Of a stretch of 64,000 nucleotides of DNA, positions 23,811 through 36,495 are shown piece after piece. The notes beneath the pieces are model-generated. The model was not told the DNA's origin and searched no databases. It saw nothing but the letters and a program-made list of their open reading frames with translations. Numbering within the stretch: the stretch's first letter is position 1; the number at the start of each line of letters is the position of its first letter. The translations under genes were made by a program, and so were the position numbers. The DNA comes from Astrothelium macrocarpum (taxonomy: Eukaryota; Ascomycota; Dothideomycetes; Trypetheliales; Trypetheliaceae), in contig JAGEMR010000071.1 of assembly GCA_021030915.1 (NCBI GenBank), positions 94,243 through 158,242 on the forward strand, given 5' to 3'.

Positions 23811-25904
23811 TCAAGGAGTTTCCGGAAAAAGTAAAGGAAGTCCGTTCTTCTCATTCAATTTGTCCACCGCTATTGTGACATCCGCCAATGTAGTCCGCTG
23901 AAACTCAATCTTACCCTTCATTTCTTGCATGTCCTTCTGTATCTTTTCAAAAGGCTCTTTCACGGCCTTTTCGAGACCCACTTGCGTATGCACAGCATTG
24001 CTAGTCCCCTCCGCATCTAACTTCTCTAGGTTTGCCATGCGATCGCATAACTTCTTGTACTTTTCGTTATAGGCCTGATGATTCTGATCAATGCGTTCGG
24101 AAGTGGCAGCTGTGAGAGCTTCCAAGCTATTTTGACGATCAGCCAGCTCATTTTGACGGCCACCAGCCTCTTGCTGGCTGTTGGAGAATTGTAGTGAGAG
24201 ACCAGCGTGCGCTCCGTCCAGCTTCTGCAGCCATTTTTCATGGTTTTGAATGACTCCGGCATTGTTCTCCAGTGTTGAAAATCGCTGCCCAAGGAAACTG
24301 ATTTGGCGATGGGTCAAGTTCATCGCTTGCTGCAAATTACGAGCCGCTGGAAACATGCGGCTGACATCATTTGCCATTAGCCTTCGCCATTCCTCGGTAG
24401 TCAAGATATTGACTCTTTCCTCTAGGCTCTGCATCGAGACCTGATTGACCCCAAGCCTGCTGGCGAGTTCATTTAGGCGTGTCTCGATGGTCGATAGACT
24501 ATCGCTAAAAGCTGATAGATCTTGGGTCTTGTTCTCCAATTTCTCTATTTTACTACGGATAGCATCGAGAGCGACAGCTTGAGAGTCCTTGGATTCGGAT
24601 AGGGTAGAGAGCTCCTGGGCCTGCTGCATTTGCTCTGCAGCCACTGAGCTTGTTTTGCCGAGCGATCGATCCAAATAATCTCTTACTTCCTTGATGCTGA
24701 CTTCGGCTTTTGTCACACGTGGACAAAGTTCGGTCTGACGACCTTGGATGCCTTCGTAAAGCAACTTGATATCCTTCGCTTCATTGCGCAACTGAGGGAT
24801 GGCCTCTTTCAAGATCTTGTGATCGTCGTAATGGCCATTATTCACCATATCCCGTAATTTGGTCAGATCCTCATTGCGGAGACCATGTTGAAATTTCTGG
24901 AACTGACGAGCGCCCTCCTGAAGATCTGCCACCCTAATCACAACTTCATCTAATTGTGAGCGGAGTCTTTCAGCTCCCTTTGACTGAATGTTCGTTGCAA
25001 GGCATTCGATATTAGCTGTTATCGACTTAAGAGTGTCTCCCTTCAATTGCTCGAATTCGAGTGCAAGGAGACTGGTCTGATCCTGTAGAGCTGTAATCTG
25101 CCCTTGTTGTTTAGTAGTCTGATCTTTTTGTTCAGTCGTAGATTGTGCATCCTTCTGGCTATGGAGGGAATGAAGTTGCTGAACTAATTTGTCGTCCCTT
25201 GTCTTGAGCGTGTCCAAATCCAAAACTGCGCTGTTGAGAGCTTGCTTGGTCTTTGCACTCCAGTCACGCTTGTTGTGTCGCAAGGATGGAAATGCATCAG
25301 AGTAAAACTGATAACGGTTCCTAGCGTGAAGAGTGGACTTGTGACGCGCGTCAAGTTGTTCGCATTGTCGTGTCTTGGATGCTATCTTCTGTGCCAGCGA
25401 CGTGCGTTCGTCTACCAAGTTCGAAGAAGTGACAGAACTTGTATTTACAGAAATAAGTGAGGTCAGAGGAAAATGGGAAGATAGTGAAGGTGGTCTGGAT
25501 GACGACGATACTGCAGCAGATGATTGAGTTGTTACTAGACCACTTTGATTGATATCGTGGGAACCATCGACAGAGGCCGGGGGGATGATTGAAGATGACT
25601 TTGCTTGAACTCGTGGTCCCTGTTTTGGGACGGAGACTTGACTCCCATGTTTTTTAGACGCATCTTGGTGCTGTTGAGGGTTTTGGAGTACGCCTGGAGT
25701 CTGCAAAGGCCTTATTTGAGGATTGGAAACACTTGGTGTAGCTTTGTTGTCGTAAGTTCTATCTGGGCCTCTATCAAGGAAGGGATTCTGCACGGCATTC
25801 TGTTTCGGTATTTTCTTGGGTTGGCTCAACGCGTTTGAAGCGGCAGGTGGTTGCTTCCTCTTCGGCGCTCTTGGCGCGTTTGGGGGCGCGGTCGGCTGAT
25901 CCAT
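23811..25904 (-). CDS. Long coiled-coil protein of unknown function
   Basis: Uninterrupted frame of 697 residues. Residues 1-170 are disordered and rich in Pro, Gln and Ser, with basic patches (KRKQPP, QPKKIPKQ) that could act as nuclear signals. From about residue 175 to the end the chain is almost entirely heptad-like coiled coil, with many Leu/Gln/Glu/Lys and repeated phrases such as LNELASRLG and LEALTAATSERIDQ. No catalytic motif is visible. It resembles generic fungal structural or chromatin-associated coiled-coil proteins, but I cannot name a family. Expression is presumably driven from 25905-26951, which separates it from divergent RVB2. Confidence 0.75.
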   Translation of the reverse strand: MDQPTAPPNAPRAPKRKQPPAASNALSQPKKIPKQNAVQNPFLDRGPDRTYDNKATPSVSNPQIRPLQTPGVLQNPQQHQDASKKHGSQVSVPKQGPRVQAKSSSIIPPASVDGSHDINQSGLVTTQSSAAVSSSSRPPSLSSHFPLTSLISVNTSSVTSSNLVDERTSLAQKIASKTRQCEQLDARHKSTLHARNRYQFYSDAFPSLRHNKRDWSAKTKQALNSAVLDLDTLKTRDDKLVQQLHSLHSQKDAQSTTEQKDQTTKQQGQITALQDQTSLLALEFEQLKGDTLKSITANIECLATNIQSKGAERLRSQLDEVVIRVADLQEGARQFQKFQHGLRNEDLTKLRDMVNNGHYDDHKILKEAIPQLRNEAKDIKLLYEGIQGRQTELCPRVTKAEVSIKEVRDYLDRSLGKTSSVAAEQMQQAQELSTLSESKDSQAVALDAIRSKIEKLENKTQDLSAFSDSLSTIETRLNELASRLGVNQVSMQSLEERVNILTTEEWRRLMANDVSRMFPAARNLQQAMNLTHRQISFLGQRFSTLENNAGVIQNHEKWLQKLDGAHAGLSLQFSNSQQEAGGRQNELADRQNSLEALTAATSERIDQNHQAYNEKYKKLCDRMANLEKLDAEGTSNAVHTQVGLEKAVKEPFEKIQKDMQEMKGKIEFQRTTLADVTIAVDKLNEKNGLPLLFPETP

Positions 25905-26951
25905 GAAGATTTGATAGGATATGGGTCAACAGATTTACTTTACCAAAGTTCAGGGTTAGTGCAAGGTCAGACATGTGTGCACTAACATCTATTCTCGCAA
26001 GCACAGAACCAGATCCGACACATCTTGATGTGATGATGTGATGATGTGATAATGTTCAAAGGGATAATATCGATATCGAACAGGAAATGAAAACATGTGA
26101 TACACACCTGCAAGCGGAGCTAGGGTTATGGTTGTGTTCGGTAGCAACGCAAACTGCATGGTCTTTGGTTACTGTTAAAAGGATAACGTTCGGTAATTTT
26201 GAACAACAGATAGTGGAGAGTCCGTTGATCTTACACTCAAAATAACAATGTGATTGTCTAATTTATGGTACATACTCTTGCGAGATGGGCAAGAGGTTGA
26301 TGCAGCTCTGGAGAGAAAGGAGAGGCATCCGGTGCAAGACATACCGCTTTTCTGGCCGCCACCGCGGCGTCAGCCAGTGGGAGCATTTGTAGAAAGTTTA
26401 TTGAACGGTTGATACGAGACGGGCGTCGAGAAAAGCTATGTGAAGATGTTCCGAAGAAGGATACAGAAGGAGTGGGAAGTGTGGGAGAGGAGAGTGGTGG
26501 AGAGAGGATGGTGGGAGGCCTCAGAGGAGGATGATATGGTTGTAACCTGTCCAAATCGGGAAAGCGCGCGTCAATATTGTTTCACTTGTTGATTGAGCTG
26601 TTGCCTGGACGCCGCCAAGGATTGGGGGGGATGATAGAAAATGAGTTAAATCTCACTTGTGAGTGCCAGAGTGATGTAGAAGTGAGATGGAAGTGATGCA
26701 ACGGGTAGTCACGCCAATCTCATTTGGGAAATTTGGTGACGCGAAAGCTCGTGGACATGCAGGTACAACCGAGCTTACCTGACTCCAGAACCTGTTCATC
26801 TTTCATCCAAGCTTCCTAACCTAGTCTACATTCACTCTTTTGACCGTCTTTCCTGATCGCTTGGAGTCATATGTGTCGTCTTCCATCCTGCGCTGCGTAG
26901 ACTTCTCATTCCGCGCCTCCTCACCTAGCCTCCTAACAATCTCTGCTCATC
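25905..26951. promoter_or_regulatory. Divergent intergenic region, coiled-coil gene and RVB2
   Basis: About 1 kb shared upstream region for the minus-strand coiled-coil gene and plus-strand RVB2. It includes a short tandem run of an ATGTGATG-like unit at about 26028-26051. A Pro/Ser-rich 98-codon minus frame at 26258-26554 has no recognisable match. Specific promoter elements cannot be placed. Confidence 0.4.
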
Positions 26952-28523
26952 ATGGCCGCAGTAAGTTATATGATCCAATAAAGCTTTTGTGCCTGCTCAA
27001 TATGAATTATCAGCCCATTACCACCGTCTCCGAATCGAAGGACCTTCGTGGTCTTAACCTCATCGCTGCTCATTCACATATCCGAGGGCTCGGTGTTGAC
27101 CCAGTCACTCTCGAACCGAAACCGTCATCTGAAGGGCTTGTGGGACAAGAGACAGCACGCAAAGCTGCTGCTGTCATCCTGCGCATGGCACGGGAAGGCA
27201 AGATTGCCGGACGCGCTGTGCTTATAGCCGGCCCACCGAGCACAGGGAAGACTGCAATAGCAATGGGTATGGCACAAAGTCTAGGGCCGGATGTACCATT
27301 CACTACTCTAGCAAGTAGCGAGATTTTCAGCCTGGAGATGAGCAAGACCGAAGCACTAGAGCAAGCCTTTCGAAAAAGCATAGGCGTGAGGATTACAGAA
27401 GAAAGTGAAGTAATAGAGGGAGAGGTTGTGGAGATACAAATCGATCGAAGCGTCACAGGAGTAAGCTCATATTCACATACAGTATTGTCAGCGGCTAACA
27501 ATTCTCTATTTAGGGCAACAAGCAAGGCAAGCTTACTATCAAAACGACCGACATGGAAACGATATACGACATGGGCACCAAAATGATCGACGCCATGACG
27601 AAAGAAAAAGTCATTGCAGGCGACATCATTTCTATAGACAAGGCTTCGGGTAAAATCTCTAAGCTAGGCCGCAGCTATACTCGATCCCGCGACTACGACG
27701 CCATGGGTGCTGACACCAAATTCGTTCAATGCCCCGACGGGGAACTGCAACAGCGGCGCGAAATCGAGCATGTCGTCTCTCTGCACGAAATCGATGTCAT
27801 CAACTCGCGTACTCAGGGCTTTCTTGCCCTCTTCTCCGGTGATACGGGCGAGATTCGTCCCGAAGTACGAGAGCAGATCAATACCAAAATTGCCGAGTGG
27901 AAGGAAGAAGGTAAAGCCACCATCGTCCCCGGTGTGCTCTTTATCGACGAGGTTCACATGCTCGACATCGAGTGCTTTGCCTTCATCAATCGTGCGCTCG
28001 AGGACGAACTCGCGCCCATTGTCATCATGGCTAGCAATCGGGGAAAAACCCAGATCCGTGGCACCGACTACCGTGCCCCACACGGTCTGCCTTTGGACTT
28101 CCTCGATCGTGTACTTATAGTCAGCACGCATCCATACAGTTCGGGCGAGATTGAGCAGATCCTGAGTATACGCGCTGCGGAGGAGGAGGTGGATGTGAGT
28201 CCGGATGCGTTGGCGCTGCTGACCAAGATTGGGCAGGAGTCTGGGCTGCGGTATGCAAGTAATCTGATTATGACGAGCTTCTTGTTGGCGCAGAAGAGGA
28301 AGGATAAGGAGATTTCGATAAAGGATGTCGAGAGGAGTTTTCAGTTATTCTACGACTCTGCTCGCAGTGTCAAAGTAAGTACTCTAGCGGTCAAAGGCTC
28401 ATCAAGGGTCAATGCTAATCAATACTTCAGTTTGTTACGGAGTACGAAAAGCGATTTATCGGTGAAGAGGGTGGTGTGACACTTTCAGTCACCAATGGAA
28501 CGGATGCGATGGATATTGCATAA
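26952..28523 (+). CDS. rvb2: RuvB-like AAA+ ATPase 2 (Reptin/Rvb2)
   Basis: Exons 26952-26960, 27014-27460, 27514-28374 and 28431-28523 give 469 residues, the usual Rvb2 length. Rvb1/Rvb2 heterohexamers serve INO80, SWR1 and TIP60-type chromatin remodellers and R2TP-dependent assembly. The N terminus spliced from a 9-nt first exon reads MAAPITTVSESKDLRGLNL, with GLNLIAAHSHIRGLG following. Walker A is GPPSTGKT (about 76-83) and Walker B is FIDEVHMLD (about 295). Sensor and C-terminal elements are present, and the chain ends DAMDIA. The alternative of starting at an in-frame ATG in the first intron is rejected because the spliced start matches the family exactly. Confidence 0.96.
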
Positions 28524-28988
28524 TGCGATACTGGTACAGGCGTCCTGGCTCCCGGATCAAAAGCTTTGGCATGGAAGGCAACTTATGTACTGTACTATAA
28601 CCAATGATGTGTACACCGAGATACCAGATTCCCAAGCATTACGACCTCTTCAAGTCTCATCCTCTATAAGTTTCGCAAATTCTCAACAGATTCGGAAGCC
28701 TACTTAGAGAAACTAAGCTCTCGTAATTTAGTTTACCACCTTGTACGGATGTACAAACATTCCTATGCATTTCACCATTTACTTAAGTGCCTGTTTCCGT
28801 ATAATAACAAATAACATTAGATACTAAAAATATTAAATAAGTATCGAGGTAATGTTTCTGGGGGATGCCCCGAATCTGCTTTGTAAGATTTTTCTTCACG
28901 ATTAGAGAAATTAAATATTTGAGACACCACTACTCGCCATGAGCATCAAGTTAATATTACAAAATACAAAGATCCCCAGCAACTCAAC
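28524..28988. other. Short convergent intergenic region
   Basis: Region between the 3' ends of RVB2 and the GH85 gene, AT-rich at 28790-28930. Presumably 3' UTRs. No other feature is seen. Confidence 0.5.
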
Positions 28989-31456
28989 TCATCCAACCAA
29001 CTCCCAATCCCTCGTCAGATCCGGCAGCTCAACAACCTCGCTCTCCCACTCCTCTCCCCAAAAAGTCGCCCCCACAATCTCGACTTTGCACTCTTCACCC
29101 CGCCTCAGCCTCTCCCTCACCGGCTCCGGCAAAACGAACTCCAACGCATACGCACGCCCGATCTCCTCCCCATCCACACGCACCCTGAAATGCGAAAACG
29201 GCCCCGTCGTACCACTCCACGGCCGCTTATCCAACGACCCATCGGCCAGCCGCGGACGCTCGGCCGGACACTCGCGATGCCTCGAGATATGCTCGCGGAC
29301 CTGCCAGCACAGGCGCGTGTGCTGCAGATCGCCTTCGCCACGGTCTTCGACGTGGACATCGCGGATGCAGTAGCGACGTGTTGCGGAGTTGGCGGGCTGG
29401 ATGCGGATCTCGTAGAGTTCGAGGAGGTCGGCGGAGGGGAGGAGGACCGGGTCGAAGGCGTCGAGGCGGATATTGAGGCTGATGATTTGATCCGGGTCGA
29501 GATGTGAGAGGCATGGATCTTCGCGCTGCAAACGACTTTCTTCGGTGCGTGGAGCGATGATCTCGTCGACGAGCATCATGCCGTCGTCGGTCATTCTCCT
29601 GTCTCGTAGGGCTCGTTGGGCATAGTCGCCAAAGGTGATGAAGATGCAGCCTGCTTCGGCGATCGGTAAAGCAGGCCGATGTGGAAGCAGAATGCGGAAC
29701 TTGATGTAGATGTGAAGTGGCTCTTTGCAACCAAGTGCTAATTTGAAAAGAGGGGTATGTTGAGAGTACCCGATAGGGATGCAGGGAGACCTAGGCGCCT
29801 TTGCGGTGTCAGCTGTCGGCGCGTATGTGATCTCATCTTCACTGGTCCTTGGAGCGGGAAAGGCTTTGATAGTAATCAACAATCTGGAAGGATTGTCGAG
29901 AAGACGCGTGCAATAGTATTCATTAGATCTGGTGAAACCCTCGGGATCTGGGATAGGGCCGACAGGTAGATTAGGAAAGACTGATTGCGCGCCGAGCTGA
30001 GCACGAATGCCGCCAGCAGGCAAGCGTTTCGTAAAGGCACGCTCAAAGTTGGTGTAGAAAAATTCTTTCGATCCGGCATCGTAATGTTCGGCAAATGCTG
30101 TGATTGGCCTTCGCTGATTTTCGGGATGAAACTCTCTTGCATCTTTGCCGCAATCACAGACAAGATCCTTAGGTAAAGGCAACGCTTCCCAAATGGCGCG
30201 GTCAACAGCTCTGCCATACCTGCCAAAATGTTCATACGGCATGGCAGAGCCAAATATTCCGGCAGTCATTTGGCCACCAGCGATAACAGACACTGCAAGC
30301 CCAGTCCTTGTCCCACCGCCATTAGTTGGGGGCCATGTGATTCTGGGGTGCTCTTGGGGCTGCTTGCATTGAGCCCATACATCTACACCAAAAGCAACCT
30401 TATTTTTGCTCAATTTCATTTGTTCCACTAAATGATCTGTGTCGCAAAGCTTGTTCTGATCCCAGCGATAATTTGTGAGCAAACTCCCTGCCGCTTGAAA
30501 GAAAGGGGCGTTCTCTGGTGTCAGACTGTTCTGGTAGTAGACTTGGTTGTTGATAGTCAGGGCGTCATACCTATCGAGTAAGCAAGCGCACGGATATACT
30601 GATTCAGTCGAAAACGAATCGACCGATTTGATTAAAAAGGAAAAGTCGTTGCTAGATGAGTGGAGGATGAATGGATGAAATAATAGTCTCCACGGCCAAC
30701 GTGATAAACAGGAATGACGAAGTACAAAGGAAGCCATCAAAGTAATGAGACTACCTACCATATCACAGAGCCCGCCTCTCCCATCTCTCGACGTAGCTGC
30801 ATAAGAAATCCTTCAAGCTTCCCCAAGTCCCAAGCATGGCCTGGAAAGGTCTTCTCGATGTTAATTAACCAACCATCAAAGCCATAAGCAGTAGCGATCC
30901 TTGTGAGCTGTTTCGCCATGATGAAGTTTTGCGGGCATTTCTCCTGGCCATCTTCTCCAGTTTCGGTCTGGAGAGTTCTTTCGACATGCAGACTACCGGG
31001 CTCAACGATAAACGTACCAAGCGACTTTACACCATTGCGATGGAGCGTATTGGTCCATGTTGGCGGTGGTACAGTTACTAATCGATGAGAAAAGTATACA
31101 AAGGTGTCCACGAACTGCAAGTATTCGCAAGAATAGTATTCGCTGTCAACATCAAGACCTTGACAGGATTCGTAGTCGTGATAATTGCCAGCACAATCAT
31201 GTATGAGTGTGACTTTGGCCTTCCGAATCCAACTTCGAGGGGATTCCCGTTGAAGCAAGGGCGTGTTGGAGATTTGAATGGGATCAACTTCCTCTGGTTG
31301 CCAAGCCTCCAAGTCATCGAATGATTCAAAGTACTTGAATCCCTTCACAGCATCTTGCTGCTGCCTTTTCAGCCGTTCCTCTCCATTGTCGTCTTTTGGA
31401 GGAAGTAGATCGTCAAGTCGATCTCTAATGGGCTTCAAGATATCCTTCCAGCCCAT
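28989..31456 (-). CDS. Cytosolic-type endo-beta-N-acetylglucosaminidase, GH85
   Basis: Exons on the minus strand: 31456-30759 and 30570-28989, giving 759 residues. GH85 enzymes cut the chitobiose core of N-glycans, releasing the glycan from glycoproteins or free oligosaccharides. Family features seen are FKYFESFDDLEAWQ near the start, LIHDCAGNYHDYESCQG, GVKSLGTFIVE, the catalytic Asn/Glu pair in FDGWLINIE, and VIWYDALT across the splice junction. No signal peptide is present, in line with cytosolic fungal ENGases. The 188-bp intron stays open in frame, so an unspliced reading would add a false N terminus to the second exon. The last third of the gene is markedly GC-rich. Confidence 0.93.
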
Positions 31457-31913
31457 GCTCGCTTCTCGTGGACTTCTTCACTATTCGTCGACAAAGGTTT
31501 TACTGCTCGATACACAGCATAATCCTTAGTCTCGTCCAACCGCGTCCCACCAATTCCTCACCCTGATAGAACAAGCGCATCCGTTAGCCAGTCTCTGGAA
31601 GGCTGTCCTCGGTTATCGACGATCATCGTAGGGCAGATTATTAGGTGGGGGAAAGACTGGGGAAGTGTTTCACCAGTCAACGCGGGCCGATGCTGCTCCG
31701 GCGAAAGCAAGTTTCATTCCGATCTTGTGCGACGCGAAGAAGCTATGATCTGTCCTGAAGTCCCTTAGATGCTCACTGCTGCCCTGCATTATTCCCGCCA
31801 CCACTTTCTCGGCAAAACCATTGCATCGTCTGGAAGAGCGCTTTTTAGGACTGCTTGAATAGTGGTTTGCGGAGGTCTCTCATATTGGAGGACGTTCACG
31901 GAGGGACGGCGCA
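31457..31913. promoter_or_regulatory. Divergent promoter region, GH85 and ERD2
   Basis: About 457 bp lie between the start codons of the minus-strand GH85 gene and plus-strand ERD2. Both promoters and 5' UTRs must lie here. No specific element is clear. Confidence 0.5.
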
Positions 31914-32854
31914 ATGAACATCTTCAGAATATTAGGTTCGCAATTTCACTGAGCGTTATCACGTTGTCGTTTGAATTTCGTTTGAACTTGGAGCTGATGG
32001 TTTTCCAAATGCAGGGGATTTCTCCCATCTGATATCGATCCTCATTCTCCTTCATAAGATGAAAACATCGAATGTATGCGGACCTGCTTAGGACTCAGGA
32101 GCTCTGACTTCTATCGCCATTTCCGACATCTTTGCTGATTCTGAGTGCTAGAGCGCGTCAGGTATATCGTTCAAATCGCAGTTCCTCTACCTCACCGTCT
32201 ACATTACCCGATACCTCGACTTATTCTGGACTTTTTACGAGCCGAAAAGCCTGTACAACACCGTTTTCAAGATCATCTTCATCGCCTCCTCGTCCTACGT
32301 TGTGTACCTCATGATTAACGATTATAAGCCAACACATGATCCTAATCTGGATACCTTCAAAGTGCAATACTTGTTGGGTTTCGCAGCGGTCATGGCAGTG
32401 TTATTCCCATACAGATATACTCCGACAGAGGTGAATTTTGCGAATTTTATCGTGCACTTGGTGGATATTGATGGCATATAGATGCTCTGGGCCTTTTCGA
32501 TATGGTTAGAATCTGTTGCCATTCTTCCGCAACTTTTCATGCTGCAACGGACGGGTGAGGCAGAAACGATTACGACGCACTACCTGTTTGCTCTAGGTGC
32601 ATACCGGGCACTTTATATCCCTAATTGGCTCTATCGATACTTTTCTGCCGAGAAGTATTTCGATCCAATCGCAGTCGTCGCAGGCATCATACAGACAATC
32701 CTTTATTCGGATTTCTTCTACATATATTACACAAAGTTAGTGTCTCCGAACTGAAGTTCATACTCACCCTACTTTAATCCTTGCCCAAACAATCGCTAAT
32801 TAATGCTGGAACTGCAGAGTGCTGCAAGGCAAACGATTCAATCTTCCTGTTTAG
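31914..32854 (+). CDS. erd2: ER lumen protein-retaining receptor Erd2 (H/KDEL receptor)
   Basis: Five exons: 31914-31935, 32015-32073, 32152-32430, 32482-32735 and 32818-32854, giving 216 residues. Erd2 retrieves HDEL/KDEL proteins from the Golgi to the ER. The spliced chain begins MNIFRILGDFSHLISILILL. It continues with ISFKSQFLYLTVYITRYLDL, WTFYEPKSLYN and the conserved YLFALGAYRALYIPNW, and ends in KVLQGKRFNLPV. Seven hydrophobic segments fit the family. All introns are 51-82 bp with standard ends. Only part of this gene is visible as open frames because the first two exons are very short. Confidence 0.96.
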
Positions 32855-35800
32855 CGATCTTTGCTTTATCTGTAGGAAATCAGGAAAGGAGGGGTGCGAA
32901 GGATCAGATCGTGGCCCAAGGATTTGTATTCCTCCTACGACTGCGATCTGAGTACTTGTTGAGCTTTTAAAATTTAGCTTTCGCCTGAGCTCAAGGCTAC
33001 CAATCAAGTGTGATAAGGGTCTATAAGGTGGATCCTTGACTTCGTCGAAAGACTGATCGAGTCTGATATCCGGTGATGTCTGAGTAAAAGTGGGTTTTTG
33101 TTCGTATACCCAGCATTGCGCGAAAAGCGGTTCTTGTGTTACTAGCCTTCACTGTATCATAGCACTATAGACTGACATGGAACTTGATTGTTCGAATCTC
33201 AATTGAGATGAGAAACGAGATAGGTGATCTTTGCTTTGAGACTGAGTCTCTGCTCCAGTCCCCGACCGCATCACGATTCTGCTCCAATTCAGACACGCTC
33301 TTTGTTATGTAATCCTGACTGACATCTCCTCACAAGACCTCAGCCTGAAATGCAAGCTACCTGCATGGATTTGGTTGAGTACTGCATCGTTGAGCTATTC
33401 TCATTTGAGGTCACGTGTTAAGCTCTGTTCGATCTGCTGGTCAGAAACATTCTTAGCCTAACTATCGTCCTTAGCATATTTCCTAAGAGTCAAAGATTTG
33501 GGTATTTAAAGGGCCTTAACACTAGAAACTTTTTCAGTTGCAAACTCATCATTACTATAAGTGCATCAAGTCAGTGGTCCAAAATTGGGGTCAGAGCAAT
33601 CTCAATCTTAAATCTAATCAAACAAATACCGATCGCAGTCACGCCGCGAACATATACGAAGCGAATTTTAGACAGAATGCAACAATGGCCGAGGTATTTC
33701 AGAACTTCCAAATCGTTAACGAGAAGCCGAGACTGAATCTGAGCATGAGGGTGTCACACAATAGAAGATTTCACGGCTTCTCCAACGACGCTTTGAGATG
33801 ATATTTTTCATGTTGGTTCTTCAACAAATTCCGAGGTTTTCTTGTTCGTCTCACTAGTGTGCATTAGCATCATCTATTTGCAGAGGTTACGTGGCAACCT
33901 CGAATACACACAGGCAGCATGGCATACCCTTATGTCATACAACGAATATTCTGAGATTCTGCTATCTGGCTCATTACGAAAACCATAGGACCATGGACCA
34001 ACAAAGGAGCGTGGCAAATTCGGAGGCTAAACTTCCTACATGCCTTTTGGAAGCCTAATATTTGCAATAGTGATGTTTCCAACGTCATAAGGGCTGTGGG
34101 AATATTTCTGCACCTGCCAGAAGGATAAAAAGGATGCTCGCTTGTCTGAAAGGCATGTCACAATCTGTGCCAAGAGATTTCTTTGCACAGGAGGAGAAAT
34201 CACCCCATTTTCAACCTCGAGATCGGCCCCAGGAGTTCCGGACATCGATGCTTTTACCAGTCTTGTTAGCTACCAGACTGCCTCAAAACGACTGCTGAGC
34301 TCATCTTTGGCGAACAGGGAAAATCCTGAGATGAGGGTTATACGTCTTTGCTGGTGCTAAAATACCATGACATCTATCTCCGTCCTTTCAGCGCTGATCT
34401 CCTCTAACGCTATCCGAAATAGTGTCCTTAACGATCGTACTATACCGAGGGACCAAGCATTCCAACACGCAGAGGGTCAAATATGTTGGCAGACCCCATT
34501 CTCAACGGAGGCTCGACAATGACCGCATTACCAGTAGAAGTAGTCCCGCGCAATCCGAAGACAGAAAATCAGATCTCAAAAAGCTAAAGATTTGGCAAGA
34601 TGTTAGATCTAGCCGGTGAATACAGCGTTACTGGAGATCGTAGTGTAACATGTCCAGTTGTTTGCTTCAACTTCATGATCCTACGCTAATATATAAGACC
34701 CGCGACAGGGATACAAGATACGTGACCATCAAATTGAGGAGCGTAATGTGGAGAAAGTCGATCCAAAATCATAGATCCCGATAGGTTCCGACATTGCAAA
34801 TACATATTCAACGGAAAAAGGCAAATGTAATTCATCTTAATTTCCCAGGCCGAAAAAGGCGAATAAGCGAGTCAAGCTATGCCGTTCGCGCTGCGCCGAG
34901 ATGAAACTGACGGAGGAAACAAAAGGAAGAGCTCGGTTCTGTGAGCACAACACTTGCCCCAGAGAATCGATTCACAGTCAAAACAGGCTATGCGAAGCTT
35001 TCGGCGAAAAAACTCCTCGAATATGGATGGAGAAAACTGCTAGTGATAAAGTAACTCGACGCAAGTATCCAGGAAATAGAAGTGGCAACACCGAACCGGA
35101 CCACAAGACCAAACATGTCCGGAAAAAAGAAAATCCGCAGGAATTTTGTACCCTTCCATCTATTAGCACAATGGGTGCATGCCAGACCCTGCGCACGGTT
35201 CACAGTTTATATCGACTTTGAACGGTTTCCACTTTAGTCTTTCTTCTTTGAAACACAACAAGAGGCAAAAGATGTCCCTGAACCAACGCTCGCAGTCGTG
35301 GTCCATTGCCATGTGTTTCGTCAATAAACACACATTGCACGTTCCACTGCTTGTCTGATTTACCGACTCTGCGAGAGAAGCTGTTTTCAAGGTGCATCTT
35401 CGATTAACTTCCCTGCTTGAGCTCTTGTCAATGCTTACGGCATGGCGTGTCAACCAAGCCCATGCCATTTCTCTCTTGCTTCCGATCTCAATAACCAGTT
35501 TCTGTATCATCCAGCGACTTATAGTCATGGCTGAAACAAAGACCAGCCCAAGGAGAAGTTCAAAGGATGCACAGTGTAGAGGCTCTCACAATGTGGTTGA
35601 TCCTATATCGAGTTGTGAAGGGCTTGCTTAAGGCTCAAGATATACAGGGATGCTAGCTTCATAGTTAGCATTCGCATGATGAAAACCAAAGTTGAGAACC
35701 TCACATTGCTATTTTGCATTCAATTGTGTATCGTGTTTTTAAGCCTTTTGTGTGTACAGCACGTGTACACGATTACAGATTACGAAGCTGTTTTCCTAGA

Positions 35801-36495
35801 ACATTGGAAATATAACCTCGTCGCTAAGATTTGGGTAGGTTGCGAGCTAACTGTTTAGGTCGACACGAACGCTAGACCTGAGCTTCATTATGACTCCTCG
35901 ATTACCCATATGGGAAAAGAAACGCAGCCTCACCAGCTCGTTACACGCCGGATACACTAGATATCTTCTAGAAGTTCGGACAGCTCGCCCTGATCAACCT
36001 TGACATGAATGGATCGATCAGTCTGGAAATCTCACCCGCGCACTAGCACCTCGAGCCTCTGTTCTCTCCTGCTATTCTGGGACATATTCTTTCCTAACGG
36101 CCTAGGCCATTGTGCTATCTCCCACGGGATGCCATTCCTGCCGCCTGCTTATAGTATCATGTCTTTGGGGAATCACGATCCGTGCCGCGCACTTGGCTGC
36201 GGCTTATCGATGATCTGGATATTCAATCCATGGCGCTTTCCCTCAACGATCGGGATCGAGCGTGTGCAGCTTTCTACCAACCCCTTGTCTTTGTTGTCGT
36301 CATCTTATCCTAAGGTAGAAGCTTCTAGTGTCTGTCAAATGTGTACCCAATACGTCCTACCCACTTCCGCAGCACATGGTCATCAACAGACAGCTTGTTA
36401 TCTGTCTTCAGGCAAACCTTATTATCGGGATGGATCGAACATATGCTAAGCGAGACTCTCACGGTGTCTAAGCAGGGTCTTTTGTACGTGAGTCG

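Noticed and set aside
26258..26554. 98-codon Pro/Ser-rich minus-strand frame upstream of RVB2
   Set aside because: No family match, and the only splice option to extend it needs a 37-bp intron, shorter than any other here.
30571..30761. Hydrophobic N-terminal extension of the second GH85 exon
   Set aside because: It is intron sequence. The splice joins VIW to YDALT exactly as in the family.
36009..36449. 146-codon frame in the gene desert
   Set aside because: Composition is unordered (Ser/Cys/Pro), no family match and no supporting splice or start context.
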